64,000 bases of DNA from NCBI GenBank assembly GCA_946887045.1, contig CAMPKC010000003.1, positions 88,687-152,686 on the forward strand, given 5' to 3'. The translations under genes and the position numbers were made by a program. Under the pieces are notes generated by a model, which made no database searches, had not been told where the DNA came from, and was given only the letters and a program-made list of their open reading frames with translations. The DNA is from an uncultured Sphingobacteriaceae bacterium. Its GTDB lineage: Bacteria; Bacteroidota; Bacteroidia; Sphingobacteriales; Sphingobacteriaceae. This document shows positions 45,760 through 54,621 of this stretch, one piece after another. How positions within the stretch are numbered: the first letter of the stretch is position 1; the number at the start of each line of letters is the position of its first letter.

Positions 45760-46146
45760 TTAAAGTGAATTAATTGCTTCGTTCAATTTTGAACTGACTT
45801 CTTTAGCAATTAATTCCAAATTTGAGTTCTGAACCGCCGACATAGTTTCCATGGGATTAACGGCTGATACTTCAATCTTTCCATCCAAGCGCTCTTGAAC
45901 AACAACATTGCAAGGTAACAATACGCCTATTTTATCCTCTTGCTCAATGGCCTGATAGGCCATCTTTGGGTTACAGGCGCCTAAGATCCGATACTCTCGA
46001 AATTCGATATTTAGTTTTTCTTTAAACTTTTCCTTCAAATCAATTTCGGAAATAACTCCAAAACCCTTTTCAACCAAGGCTTGCTTTGTTTTAGCAAGTG
46101 CGTCTTCGAATGAAGAATTCAATTCCTTTGTGTAATAATAATTCAT
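45760..46146 (-). CDS. DUF302 domain protein
   Basis: A 128-residue protein of the DUF302 family. SFEDALAKTKQALVEKGFGV is the typical first helix, then FREYRILGACNPKMAYQAIE and GVLLPCNVVVQE. The two conserved cysteines in ACNP and LPCN are kept. The function of DUF302 is unknown, but it often occurs with thioredoxin, rhodanese and metal-efflux genes, as here. It is the last gene of the RND/TlpA unit, 63 bases after a DUF2892-like gene. Confidence 0.9.
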   Translation of the reverse strand: MNYYYTKELNSSFEDALAKTKQALVEKGFGVISEIDLKEKFKEKLNIEFREYRILGACNPKMAYQAIEQEDKIGVLLPCNVVVQERLDGKIEVSAVNPMETMSAVQNSNLELIAKEVSSKLNEAINSL

Positions 46147-46209
46147 AGCTTCTATTATTAAACTTTGCTTATCGGATTGTAAACACTAAAGATGTCGTGT
46201 TTCAAAACA

Positions 46210-46659
46210 TTATATTGATACTGCTGCATATAGCCTATCAGGATTAGAAGTGACCTCATTGTTCACATCGCCAAAATCACCTCTCAAGTATTTCAATGCA
46301 AATCGCTCGCGATCAATTTCTTTGAAAGAACGAACTCCCAGCTTTCGGAACAGCGGAAGCGGGGGACACCAGCCCTGCACTCCATGCTGTAACAGAAAAG
46401 TAAGAACAACTCCCGGCAAGATGAGCCATTTCTTATGTACCGTTGCCGCCAGTAATACACCGATTCCGGCCAGACTGCTTGCATTAGTAATCAGCATTCT
46501 GTCCATGTACCATTCTTTCTCCAGCTCAGCAATACGTTGCGACAATGTAGATTTATCCGCCGTAGCGTATTTGCGTATATTATCTCTCAACTGAAGTTCA
46601 ATTTCATCGTTTATAGAATCTGGTGTATTGTCTTCAACTCGGTCTTTTTGCGTTGTCAT
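46210..46659 (-). CDS. DUF2892-like membrane protein
   Basis: A 149-residue protein with two close hydrophobic segments (about residues 58-95: MLITNASSLAGIGVLLAATV and WLILPGVVLTFLLQHGV). GWCPPLPLFRKLGVRS follows, the usual YgaP-like DUF2892 ending. An acidic and helical N-terminal part (1-55) is added. YgaP-type domains sit with rhodanese modules in sulfur handling. The C-P-P motif may be a redox or metal site. It lies between tlpA-like and DUF302 genes in one unit. Confidence 0.75.
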   Translation of the reverse strand: MTTQKDRVEDNTPDSINDEIELQLRDNIRKYATADKSTLSQRIAELEKEWYMDRMLITNASSLAGIGVLLAATVHKKWLILPGVVLTFLLQHGVQGWCPPLPLFRKLGVRSFKEIDRERFALKYLRGDFGDVNNEVTSNPDRLYAAVSI

Positions 46660-46716
46660 AGGAGCAGCGTTTGATGTAGAAGTTTAACATTCTTATTTTG
46701 TAATGGTTTGCTAACT

Positions 46717-47289
46717 CTACTCCTCCAGCAACTGCTTAATAAAGCCCTTCGTTTCCTCCGTGTTGTAATCTGCTATACCATTATGCTGGTAAACCATGTC
46801 TCCATTCTTGTTAATTATAATTGTGGTTGGTAAAGTTCCTTGGAAAATATTTTGGGGAATTGTTTCGGCTGGGATAAATGCAGGTAAGGGATAATTATTT
46901 TTTTTAAAGTAATCTTGTGACGCCTTCAGTTCTCCATCCACATTGGCCATTAAGAACAGGAGATCCTTCTCGCCTTTAAAATGTATTGCGAGATTACTTA
47001 TTGAGGGCATTTCAGCAAGACATGGCGGGCACCACTCTGCCCAGAAATTTAAGAAAATCACTTTCCCTTTGCTATTAGCAACATCAATTAGTTCGCCGTT
47101 TACAGATTTGAAAAGTGCGGAGGGAGCCGTACGATCACCTTCGGCTTTTGCCGGAACAAAATCCGGCTCATACAAGCCAGATTTTATAAGTCCCTTAAGG
47201 ATAAAACTTTTTGCCTCAGGATTGAGCGCAATTACTGCCAGCAGCACCATGCTGATGATGAAGCCAATATTCGATTTGATGTATTTCAC
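46717..47289 (-). CDS. TlpA-like membrane-anchored thioredoxin
   Basis: A 190-residue periplasmic thiol reductant with one N-terminal membrane anchor (about residues 8-24) and a TlpA/ResA-type thioredoxin fold. The active site is NFWAEWCPPCLAEMPS (C-P-P-C), and LPTTIIINKNGDMVYQHNGI holds the cis-Pro region. It reduces disulfides or metal-bound cysteines in the periplasm. Its start is next to the stop of the efflux adaptor gene (1 base apart), so it belongs to the efflux operon. A similar protein is encoded at 61843-62454. Confidence 0.92.
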   Translation of the reverse strand: MKYIKSNIGFIISMVLLAVIALNPEAKSFILKGLIKSGLYEPDFVPAKAEGDRTAPSALFKSVNGELIDVANSKGKVIFLNFWAEWCPPCLAEMPSISNLAIHFKGEKDLLFLMANVDGELKASQDYFKKNNYPLPAFIPAETIPQNIFQGTLPTTIIINKNGDMVYQHNGIADYNTEETKGFIKQLLEE

Positions 47290-47290
47290 G

Positions 47291-48391
47291 TTAATTTCTT
47301 ATTTGAACAGGCGTACCTTCTTGAAGTTCTTCTGTTCCAGTTTTCAAAATTTTATCCGCAGAAGTTACTTCTCCAAAAATTTCCTGCAGTTCTTTATTTC
47401 TGATTCCTAGTGTCACAGGTATTCTCTTAGTAATCCCATTTTCTACCTTTAAAACAAACACTCCGGACTGGGCCTGAACCACACTGGTAACAGGAAGCCA
47501 TAAAGTTGAATCAGGCCGTTTAAGCATTAGTTTTACCTGGGCATATTCACCTCCTGAAAGCAGGTGATCGCGGTTGTCAACATCGAACTCCACTGCCATT
47601 GAGCGGCTTTCCTGATCAAGTAAACCGCTGTTTCTTGATAAGGGAGCCTTGTACATTTTACCAGGGCGATTGCTGACAGAAAAATTTGCATCGATGTTCT
47701 TAGTCATTGAATGAGCATGTTTTTCGGGGACCGCTACTGTTAAGCGCAGGCGTTCCTGCTGCGCTACCGAGAACAGTGGACTGGAATTATTATCGCCCAC
47801 TAATGCACCTACAGATACGTTTCTGGAAACGATTATTCCGCTAAAAGGTGCAGTGATTCGCAGGTAATCTTTTAATTGAGCTGAAGCTCCGGTTGATGCC
47901 CTTGCAGAATGGTACCCAGCACTGTCACTGCGAAGCTGGGACTTTGCGCGGTCGAGCTCAATCTCTGCAACAGCACCATTTTTCAGGGATGCCTTTAGCA
48001 GTCGTTTATAAGCTTGCCTGCTGTAAAAGAAGTTCTCGTACAATTTTCGCTCATTCGATTGAACCGCGAGATGTTGCTGACTTATTTCGGGTGCTTCCAG
48101 TATCGCCAGTAACTGCCCCTTTTTTACCTTGCTACCCCTGTCTACATAGATCATTTTAACAAAGCCTTTAGCCTTTGCGAAAATATTCACCTGCTCAAAG
48201 GGTTTGAGTTCTCCGGGTAAGGAAAGCGGATAGAGAGGCTGATCTGACACAGGCGATATCACTTCAGCGACGATCCTTGAAATAACTTTTTCAGCAGTTC
48301 TTGCTTCTTCACTTTTGCCGCTGGTGCAAGCACCTAAAACGGTAGCTGCGCCAAATGTGATAATTAACGCTGCAATATTTCTAGACTTCAT
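47291..48391 (-). CDS. RND efflux periplasmic adaptor (MFP)
   Basis: A 366-residue membrane-fusion protein linking the RND pump to the TolC-like channel. The start at 48391 gives a lipoprotein signal, MKSRNIAALIITFGAATVLG with the next residues ACTSGK; an earlier start would run inside the pump gene. The halves of the lipoyl domain (VKKGQLLAILEAPE and ITAPFSGIIVSRNVSVGALV) flank a helical hairpin. Beta-barrel and membrane-proximal parts follow. It overlaps the pump gene by 11 bases, so translation is coupled. Substrates are unknown; linkage to thiol genes hints at a metal or oxidised thiol compound. Confidence 0.92.
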   Translation of the reverse strand: MKSRNIAALIITFGAATVLGACTSGKSEEARTAEKVISRIVAEVISPVSDQPLYPLSLPGELKPFEQVNIFAKAKGFVKMIYVDRGSKVKKGQLLAILEAPEISQQHLAVQSNERKLYENFFYSRQAYKRLLKASLKNGAVAEIELDRAKSQLRSDSAGYHSARASTGASAQLKDYLRITAPFSGIIVSRNVSVGALVGDNNSSPLFSVAQQERLRLTVAVPEKHAHSMTKNIDANFSVSNRPGKMYKAPLSRNSGLLDQESRSMAVEFDVDNRDHLLSGGEYAQVKLMLKRPDSTLWLPVTSVVQAQSGVFVLKVENGITKRIPVTLGIRNKELQEIFGEVTSADKILKTGTEELQEGTPVQIRN

Positions 48392-51300
48392 AAACTTCTT
48401 TTTTTGTAATGAGTTGATTAATTTCTTGTGATAAACTTTTTCTTTCCGGATCATCCGGATCAAGAGAATTGCTTGTTCTCGATGCTTTATTGCGCACCAG
48501 CACGAATAAATGAGGTAGAACTAATAGAGATGTAATGGTTGAAAGTATAAGGCCTCCAATCACTGCCTGTCCGAGCGGAGCCACTTGCTCTCCTCCGTCA
48601 CCCATACCCGCAGCCATTGGAATCATACCGGCGATCATGGCTAAGGTGGTCATCAGAATAGGTCGCAACCTGGAAGAAACCGCAAGGAAGGCTGAGAGCG
48701 AAGCTTCCATTCCTCTTTGCTTTCTGTTTAGTTCTGCCTGATTTACCATTAGTACTGCGTTGGAGACAGAAACCCCGACAGACATAATTATACCCATGTA
48801 AGATTGAAGGTTCAGGGTACTGCCGAAAGCCAGCAACATCAGCAAACTTCCACCTAGTACGGCCGGTACTACCGACAGTATAAGCGCCGATACGGCAAAT
48901 GATTGGTAGTAGGCAGTAAGCAAGAGGAATATGACAACAACGGCTACCAACAACCCGGTTTGTAAACCGTCTAAAGTTTCCCGTAGCAACTGCAGGGTGC
49001 CCTCTGTTTTAACCAGTATTCCGCGTGGCGGTTCTCCTACGCTTTTCAGTGCCTGTTCCACAGCCTTCGAAGCAGCTCCAAGATCGCTTTTATAGGTATT
49101 TGCCTGAACCGTAACATACCGGTTTGGCCCCTGCCTGTTTACCTGGCCTGGTTGCTTAGTCAAACGTATGTTTGCCACATCTTCCAGAATAGGCCTGGCT
49201 GAACCAGATTTCAGGGGAAGAGAACGTAAATTATCCAGTGACTGCATATCGCCCTCGGGTACCTGAACCTGTACCTGAAACACCAGCCCTGATTTCGGAT
49301 CGACCCATAGATTTTTGTTCGTAAACCGGGTAGATGAAGTGGCAATGGTAAGGGCTTTCGAAACATCCTGCATGGTTAAACCAAACTGCGCCGCCAGCTC
49401 CCTGTCGACGTCTATTTGTACACTGGGGTATTGAACAGGCTCTACAACCCTCACATCTCTAAGGAAGGGTATTTTTTCAAGTTCGGACGCTATTTTGCCC
49501 GCGTGATTTACCGCAATTTTCAGAGGGCCGGCAGCAACCTTGATTTGAATTGGTGTATTTGCACCCTGGCTCATAATCTTTTGGACCATTTCCATAGGTT
49601 CGAATGTTAACAGCAGCTCCGGATATTTTTTATTAATCGATTTTCGGAGCTCGTCTTTCAGCTCTTCTACCGAACCTGTATACAATTCCTGGTCGATAGA
49701 TACTTGCAGGACTGCCTCATGTGACCCGCTCGTAAACAAGAAAATGGGATTGATTGCAGTGGACGACGGTTGAAGTCCAACATAACCTGAACTGATTTTT
49801 ACAGCATTTTCCGGAAGTTCCTTTCTGATAAGCAAGGTTACCTCTTTCAAATACCGTTCGGCTTTTTCCAGTCTGGTGCCTTGGGGTGCGGCGATGCGTA
49901 ACTGTATATCACCGCTATTGCTGGTAGGTAGAATATCTGTTCCAATTGCCCATGAACCTAGTGAAATCATCGCAACTACTGCAATGGCATATACAAAAAC
50001 GACCGTTTTTCTTTTATTACCTGCTTTATGCGTTAACAGCAAATAAGAACGTTTGAATTTTTCGAAACGTCCATATTTGGGTTTATCGGTTTTCTTGTGC
50101 TGTTTGATTGTATCCGTTTTCATAAGCCAGTTAGCCAGAATCGGCACAAAGGTTTGAGATGCTATGAATGAAGCAATCATAGCGAAGGCTACGGCCAACG
50201 ATAAGGGTAAGAACATATCCTTAGGAATTCCTGTCATCATAAATGAAGGAACCAGCACTGCCAGAATACATAGTAAGATTAGCAATTTAGGAATGGAAAT
50301 TTCAAGGAGAGCATCCAGTATAGCCCTGTCTTTAGATTTTTGCATTTCAAAATGCTGATGGATGTTTTCAATCGTGACTGTAGTTTCGTCGACCAGTATC
50401 CCGATGGCCAGGGCCAGCCCACTTAAGGTCATGATATTTATTGTCTGCCCGACAATGTAAAGCCCAATCACAGCGGAAAGGATGGCAATAGGGATGGTAA
50501 GCACTACGATTAGAGCACCCCGCTTATCGCCAAGAAAAAGCAGAACCATTAGCCCGGTAAGCAATGCACCCAAAATGCCTTCGTGAACCAGATTATTCAA
50601 CGCCCTTGAGATATATCCCGATTGGTCAAATACATAATTTACTTTTACATCCTCTGGTAAAGCATCCTCCAGCATTGGGATGGATTTCTTCAAATTATCT
50701 ACTACAGTTAGCGTAGAAGCGTCTGCCTTTTTAATTACCGGAAGATAAACCGAACGCTTACCATTAATGATAGCGTAGCCGGTAGTAATGTCTGCAGCAT
50801 CTTCCACACTGCCAATATCCCGTACAAATACAGTGGTGCCCGATCCGGTGCGAAGAGGAATATTTAGAAACTCCTCAGGTCCTTTGGCCATTGTATTTAC
50901 AGGACTCATCAGGTTTTTATCGCCTATGCGGATATTTCCTGCGGGAGAGGGAAAACTGTTTTTTGCTATGGCTGCAGTAATTTCTTCAGCAGACAGGCCG
51001 TAAGACTGCATTTGCCGGGGATCGACCTTAACGACAATTGTTCTGACGTTCCCGCCGAACGGCGCCGGAGCTGTAACCCCCGGAATGTTGACGAACATGG
51101 GCCGGATCTTTGTCAGAGCAAGAGTTTGAAGTTCGGTAATTGTGCGTTTCGGACTCTCGAACACCAGTTGCCCTACCGGTTGAGAGCTAGCATCGAAACG
51201 TACTACCTGTGGCGGAATCGCTCCCGGTGGCAGCAGAGCCATAGCCCGTGATACCTGTGCAGAAAGCTCGGCCGAAGACTGGGCCATATTGGTACCGGGA

Positions 51301-51587
51301 TAAAACGTGAGTTTCATCAGCGTGAAACCCTGTATACTTTTAAAATCGATATCCTTCACACCGCTTACGAATATGAGAAGCTTCTGGAATTCGTTCGCCA
51401 TAAAGCCATCCATGTAAGCCGGGGTCAGTCCTCCGTAGGGCATTGCGATATAAATTGCAGGTGACTCTATTTCCGGGAATATATCGACATTGATTTTTTT
51501 AATCGCTGTAAAGGAAAAGTAGGCGATGGCGAGCACCGCTACCATAATAGTTATGGGTTTTCTCAAAGCAAGTCTTATGATATTCAT
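48381..51587 (-). CDS. RND efflux permease
   Basis: A 1068-residue inner-membrane RND pump with 12 predicted membrane helices and two large periplasmic loops. It begins MNIIRLALRKPITIMVAVLA as usual. The TM4 region has the proton-relay-like stretch MTLSGLALAIGILVDETTVT; a charged D-E pair after GILV is typical. TM10-12 show SYMGIIMSVGVSVSNAVLMV and PMAAGMGDGGEQVAPLGQAV. The sequence is closer to the broad HAE1-like group than to CusA, because I see no methionine-rich metal path. It forms a tripartite system with the adjacent adaptor and TolC-like genes. Confidence 0.94.
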   Translation of the reverse strand: MNIIRLALRKPITIMVAVLAIAYFSFTAIKKINVDIFPEIESPAIYIAMPYGGLTPAYMDGFMANEFQKLLIFVSGVKDIDFKSIQGFTLMKLTFYPGTNMAQSSAELSAQVSRAMALLPPGAIPPQVVRFDASSQPVGQLVFESPKRTITELQTLALTKIRPMFVNIPGVTAPAPFGGNVRTIVVKVDPRQMQSYGLSAEEITAAIAKNSFPSPAGNIRIGDKNLMSPVNTMAKGPEEFLNIPLRTGSGTTVFVRDIGSVEDAADITTGYAIINGKRSVYLPVIKKADASTLTVVDNLKKSIPMLEDALPEDVKVNYVFDQSGYISRALNNLVHEGILGALLTGLMVLLFLGDKRGALIVVLTIPIAILSAVIGLYIVGQTINIMTLSGLALAIGILVDETTVTIENIHQHFEMQKSKDRAILDALLEISIPKLLILLCILAVLVPSFMMTGIPKDMFLPLSLAVAFAMIASFIASQTFVPILANWLMKTDTIKQHKKTDKPKYGRFEKFKRSYLLLTHKAGNKRKTVVFVYAIAVVAMISLGSWAIGTDILPTSNSGDIQLRIAAPQGTRLEKAERYLKEVTLLIRKELPENAVKISSGYVGLQPSSTAINPIFLFTSGSHEAVLQVSIDQELYTGSVEELKDELRKSINKKYPELLLTFEPMEMVQKIMSQGANTPIQIKVAAGPLKIAVNHAGKIASELEKIPFLRDVRVVEPVQYPSVQIDVDRELAAQFGLTMQDVSKALTIATSSTRFTNKNLWVDPKSGLVFQVQVQVPEGDMQSLDNLRSLPLKSGSARPILEDVANIRLTKQPGQVNRQGPNRYVTVQANTYKSDLGAASKAVEQALKSVGEPPRGILVKTEGTLQLLRETLDGLQTGLLVAVVVIFLLLTAYYQSFAVSALILSVVPAVLGGSLLMLLAFGSTLNLQSYMGIIMSVGVSVSNAVLMVNQAELNRKQRGMEASLSAFLAVSSRLRPILMTTLAMIAGMIPMAAGMGDGGEQVAPLGQAVIGGLILSTITSLLVLPHLFVLVRNKASRTSNSLDPDDPERKSLSQEINQLITKKEVYEV

Positions 51588-51593
51588 CTGGTT

Positions 51594-52967
51594 TTATTTG
51601 AAGTGATTTGAGAGATAGCTAAAGTCGCCTGTTAATTCCGATCGGGCAATCAATTGTTCCCAGAATTGTTGGTATGCTTCGATGTTTACCTTCTCGGACT
51701 GCTGAAGAAGAAGCTGGATCTGCAACAGCTCAGTGAGGTTGATCAGGCCATTTTGATAGCGAGATAGATACAGTTCATAAGCTTTTCGGGCCTTGCCAAC
51801 AGCGCTTTTGGTCTTGTCGACCTGTTTTCTGCTTTCGCTTAAGCGGCTACTGACAGATTGAAGACCGGTTTTTAACTGCAGGGTCTGCGCCTCGTATCTG
51901 GATTGAGTAGCTGCCTGTTGTTGTCTAATCCTGTTCCGTTCCGTAATGCTATTGAAAGCATTGCTTATATTCCAGGTCAGGCCGAGACCAATCAGGTAAT
52001 TGCTGCTCTGATTATTAAAGCCGGACGACAAACCTGATTTTACCAAACCATTAGTTCCAATGCCACTACCCCGCGAACTAAGTCCCCCAAGAATCGACAG
52101 ACTCGGAAACCGTTTTCGGGCGGCAACTTCGGCCCTTAGCTTGTCGTTGTCCAGTTGGTCAGAAATAACATTTAAATAAGGGTGACCAGCGGTGGATGTG
52201 TCAGCTAGCGGAAGTAGAGATGCTTTAAGATAATTAGTAAAAGCAAAATCGATACTTTGGGGACTTAGGGGAACAAGCTCTGTTAAACGGATTTTACTTG
52301 CTCCAAGACGACCCGTCCAGTCGTCAAGTTCACCCAAAGTTTGCAAGTATGAAGATCCCGAAAGTAATGTGTCGGCGCCGGGTTTTAAACCCGCTTCAGC
52401 TAATGTTTTAGACAGTTCAAAGATTTCATTTACCCTTTCTGCATTATCTTTTGCCCATTGCCGCTTTGAGCCTGTATAAAGAATTTCCGAATACAGCCGA
52501 CTTACCTTTGCCTTTACGGACAGTTTGGTTGCATCAAAAATACTTTCCGCTTTTTGAATATTCGCTTGTGCTGCTTGTACAGCTTTTCTTTGCCTCCCGA
52601 ATTCAAAAACACGCCAGTCCATCAAAACCGAGCCGAATGTGCTAGAAGCAGTTGTTTGCCCCGGAATAGACGTATTTCCACTTACACTGAACGTTCCCGG
52701 TAAAGGGAAGAATGCGCCTGTACTGCCGGCAAAAGTTCCGTAAGTATTCTGTACCTGCAACTGAACTTTGGGTAGAAAGTCGTTTTGTGTTTCCCTTTTC
52801 AGATATTCTGATTCCCGTATCAGGGCTTGTTTTTCCGTCAAGCCGGGATATTCTGCTAAGGCTGCTTCCCATGCCTCAGAAAGGGATAATTGTCTCTCCT
52901 GAGAGAAAGACTTAAGGTTGAAAAGCAGCATGAAAACTGCCATCAAATAAAGCTTCTGCTTTATCAT
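51594..52967 (-). CDS. TolC-family outer-membrane efflux channel
   Basis: A 457-residue TolC-like protein with signal peptide (about residues 1-22, ending LKSFSQ) and two long coiled-coil repeats. The first is at about 25-230 (LSLSEAWEAALAEYPGLTEK), the second at about 270-450 (LSESRKQVDKTKSAVGKARK, YLSRYQNGLINLTELLQIQL). The Y-x-x-G-x-x-x-L-x-E-L motif is typical of the family. It stands 6 bases before the pump gene, in one operon. It is the outer-membrane exit for the RND pump. Confidence 0.93.
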   Translation of the reverse strand: MIKQKLYLMAVFMLLFNLKSFSQERQLSLSEAWEAALAEYPGLTEKQALIRESEYLKRETQNDFLPKVQLQVQNTYGTFAGSTGAFFPLPGTFSVSGNTSIPGQTTASSTFGSVLMDWRVFEFGRQRKAVQAAQANIQKAESIFDATKLSVKAKVSRLYSEILYTGSKRQWAKDNAERVNEIFELSKTLAEAGLKPGADTLLSGSSYLQTLGELDDWTGRLGASKIRLTELVPLSPQSIDFAFTNYLKASLLPLADTSTAGHPYLNVISDQLDNDKLRAEVAARKRFPSLSILGGLSSRGSGIGTNGLVKSGLSSGFNNQSSNYLIGLGLTWNISNAFNSITERNRIRQQQAATQSRYEAQTLQLKTGLQSVSSRLSESRKQVDKTKSAVGKARKAYELYLSRYQNGLINLTELLQIQLLLQQSEKVNIEAYQQFWEQLIARSELTGDFSYLSNHFK

Positions 52968-53051
52968 ACTTGTAAGATTTTTAAGAAATGAATAGAATGC
53001 AAGCTGCCTATTAAGGCAGGAATGAATAAGCCAGGTCGGCTTAGGGAAAAA

Positions 53052-53498
53052 TCAAATCAGCAGTAATCTATTCTTTATATAGATGGGTGCGCTACTGAAA
53101 GCAAAAGAAGCTTTCGAGAAAGAAATTGAATTGATATTGTGCGATTGGGCGAGCAGAGCACTTCCAACAAATCCAAGCAGGACTGTTAAGAATAGCATCT
53201 GAGGTAATAGTGATCCCAAAGTTTTAGTGCCTTGAAAATCAGCGTTTAGAAACACACCTTGATCACTGACTGAACACAGCAAAGGATTGCCAACTTGTAC
53301 ATTATCAGCTATACGCCTGATCTTCTTGAACCCATTACCCATACCGGACTCTGTACGAACAGAGCCATTAAGAAAAGCTTCGATGCTTTTCCTTACCGTA
53401 CAGTTTGACAGCAGCAGACAAGTAACAAGCAACCCTAAAACGATTGTTTTAAAGCAGCTTGCCTTTTTGATTCTACTGATTATCCTGGGTTTTAACAT
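53052..53498 (-). CDS. small membrane protein, LNGS paralogue family (RND operon)
   Basis: A 148-residue protein I do not recognise. The start at 53498 is chosen because it then aligns with the paralogue at 62573-62974; an in-frame start 45 bases upstream is possible. A lipobox-like hydrophobic stretch (LGLLVTCLLLSNC) is followed by VRKSIEAFLNGSVRTESGMG. In the middle comes a charged linker, then a second hydrophobic segment (LLPQMLFLTVLLGFVGSALL) and a C-terminal PIYIKNRLLLI. The paralogue has the same order: KKAIQVLLNGSAQTEHTGTG and PLYLRNRTFRI. It is the first gene of the RND operon, 84 bases before tolC. Confidence 0.65.
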   Translation of the reverse strand: MLKPRIISRIKKASCFKTIVLGLLVTCLLLSNCTVRKSIEAFLNGSVRTESGMGNGFKKIRRIADNVQVGNPLLCSVSDQGVFLNADFQGTKTLGSLLPQMLFLTVLLGFVGSALLAQSHNINSISFSKASFAFSSAPIYIKNRLLLI

Positions 53499-53543
53499 CG
53501 TGTGCAAAGATAAAGGCTCAAAGGTTAGAACCACAAGTAACAA

Positions 53544-53785
53544 TTAGATTAGGTAAACGCCTAAAAGCCTTTATTTATTACTAATCGGAGCTGGATATAT
53601 TTATAGGATAATGTTTAGCATCAAAAGGATCCCATTAGAGGTCCTTTTGATATTTGATTGGTGATAAATATTGAAGTAATATCGGTCTCGAATATCTGAA
53701 ATCATATGTATCCTTATATTTTTATTATACAGTTGAACAAGCTCGGAAGAGCAATAAAAAAGTAAATCGTCAAAAAGTCGTCCTC
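53544..53785. other. divergent intergenic region
   Basis: About 240 bases between the RND operon and the DUF6132 gene's promoter module. A strong hairpin at 53620-53651 is the only clear feature; it is not explained by either flanking gene. Confidence 0.45.
53620..53651. terminator. hairpin in the divergent region
   Basis: Perfect 10-bp arms ATCAAAAGGA (53620-53629) and TCCTTTTGAT (53642-53651). Both flanking genes are transcribed away from it, so as a terminator it would need an unseen transcript. Confidence 0.45.
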
Positions 53786-53830
53786 GGTGACAAAAGTTAC
53801 CGAATCTCTGTTTTGCCAAAAGTAGCTTTG
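53786..53830 (+). promoter_or_regulatory. Crp/Fnr-like operator and -7 box (site 1)
   Basis: GGTGACAAAAGTTACC (53786-53801) is a near-perfect palindrome, and TAGCTTTG (53823-53830) a perfect TAnnTTTG -7 box. Their centres are 33 nt apart, so the operator centre would lie near -40, the class-II activator position. It precedes the DUF6132 gene at 53850. The same layout recurs at three other sites. Confidence 0.75.
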
Positions 53831-53849
53831 CATTAAAGTTTGAATAGAT

Positions 53850-54062
53850 ATGGGATTTTTAAAAAGAAATATAGGGGTAGTTCCGGGAATTGTATTTGGG
53901 ATGCTGGCGGGCTTTTTATACTGGAACTATGTGGGTTGTGTAAGTGGCACCTGTGCGATTACCTCCAATCCGGTGAACAGTACCTTTTATGGCGCCCTAA
54001 TAGGTGGTTTGCTAGGAAGCATCTTCAAAAAGAAAGACGAAAAAAAAGAAGTGGAAGGTTAA
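53850..54062 (+). CDS. DUF6132-family small membrane protein
   Basis: A 70-residue inner-membrane protein with two hydrophobic helices (about residues 8-28 and 46-60). YVGCVSGTCAITSNPVNSTFY gives the family pattern (two cysteines in G-C-x-S-G-x-C, then ITSNP). This fits DUF6132, a small family of unknown function often near rhodanese genes. It is the only + strand gene of the redox region and has its own Crp/Fnr-like promoter. A terminator overlaps its stop. Confidence 0.88.
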   Translation: MGFLKRNIGVVPGIVFGMLAGFLYWNYVGCVSGTCAITSNPVNSTFYGALIGGLLGSIFKKKDEKKEVEG

Positions 54063-54084
54063 TGTAAACTACCTTCCACTTTAT
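54050..54084 (+). terminator. terminator at the DUF6132 gene end
   Basis: AGTGGAAGGT (54050-54059) pairs perfectly with ACCTTCCACT (54071-54080), followed by T-rich sequence. It starts inside the last codons of the gene, and its other arm can also serve the convergent rhodanese operon. Confidence 0.85.
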
Positions 54085-54170
54085 TTTCCCTTCAGAAGTT
54101 CAAACGGGCCTCATAATGAGAGGTATCATTTCAACTTATAACTGTTAAGTCGCAGTTAGAATCAACAGCC

Positions 54171-54620
54171 TCATTCAACTGGATATCCCTTATTCATCCA
54201 GTCAACCTTAATATTCGTTGGTAGATTGAGAAGTTTTCCATTTCTAAACCCAGCAGCTTGTAGTGCGGTAAACGCCGGACGAATATTCGGACAGCGGTCA
54301 AAAGGACAGCAGCCGCAATAAACAACTACCGTTGATGTTTTTGGAATGGTTGATAAAGCCTTCTTAAACCGACTCAGATTTTCCTTTTCACTAGCACCAC
54401 CCATGTTTTTTGCACCTTTGATATTTTCAACCACACCAATATTGAAAACAATGGGTTTAGTAGCATGTGGATTCTTAATTAAAGCGGCTAATGTTGCCGG
54501 AGCCATCAGTTGACTTTTAGTCCAGGGATCCTTTACTAATTGTGGTTTCGCCGGAAATTGAGCGAAGGATATTGATACGAAGAATATTAGAGTCAGTGTA
54601 CTTAATGTTGTTTTTATCAT
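54171..54620 (-). CDS. exported rhodanese-like protein
   Basis: A 149-residue periplasmic protein with a signal peptide (MIKTTLSTLTLIFFVSISFA) and a rhodanese-like fold (about 25-149). The loop where rhodanese keeps its catalytic cysteine reads VVYCGCCPFDRCPN, with four cysteines in ten residues instead of C-x-x-G-x-R. This could bind metal or relay sulfane sulfur. It is the last gene of the rhodanese/YeeE operon, one base after the second YeeE gene. Confidence 0.85.
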   Translation of the reverse strand: MIKTTLSTLTLIFFVSISFAQFPAKPQLVKDPWTKSQLMAPATLAALIKNPHATKPIVFNIGVVENIKGAKNMGGASEKENLSRFKKALSTIPKTSTVVVYCGCCPFDRCPNIRPAFTALQAAGFRNGKLLNLPTNIKVDWMNKGYPVE

Positions 54621-54621
54621 C

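Noticed and set aside
46943..47410. A 155-residue + strand frame
   Set aside because: It is antisense to the TlpA-like and adaptor genes, both of which have clear motifs in the - strand frame.
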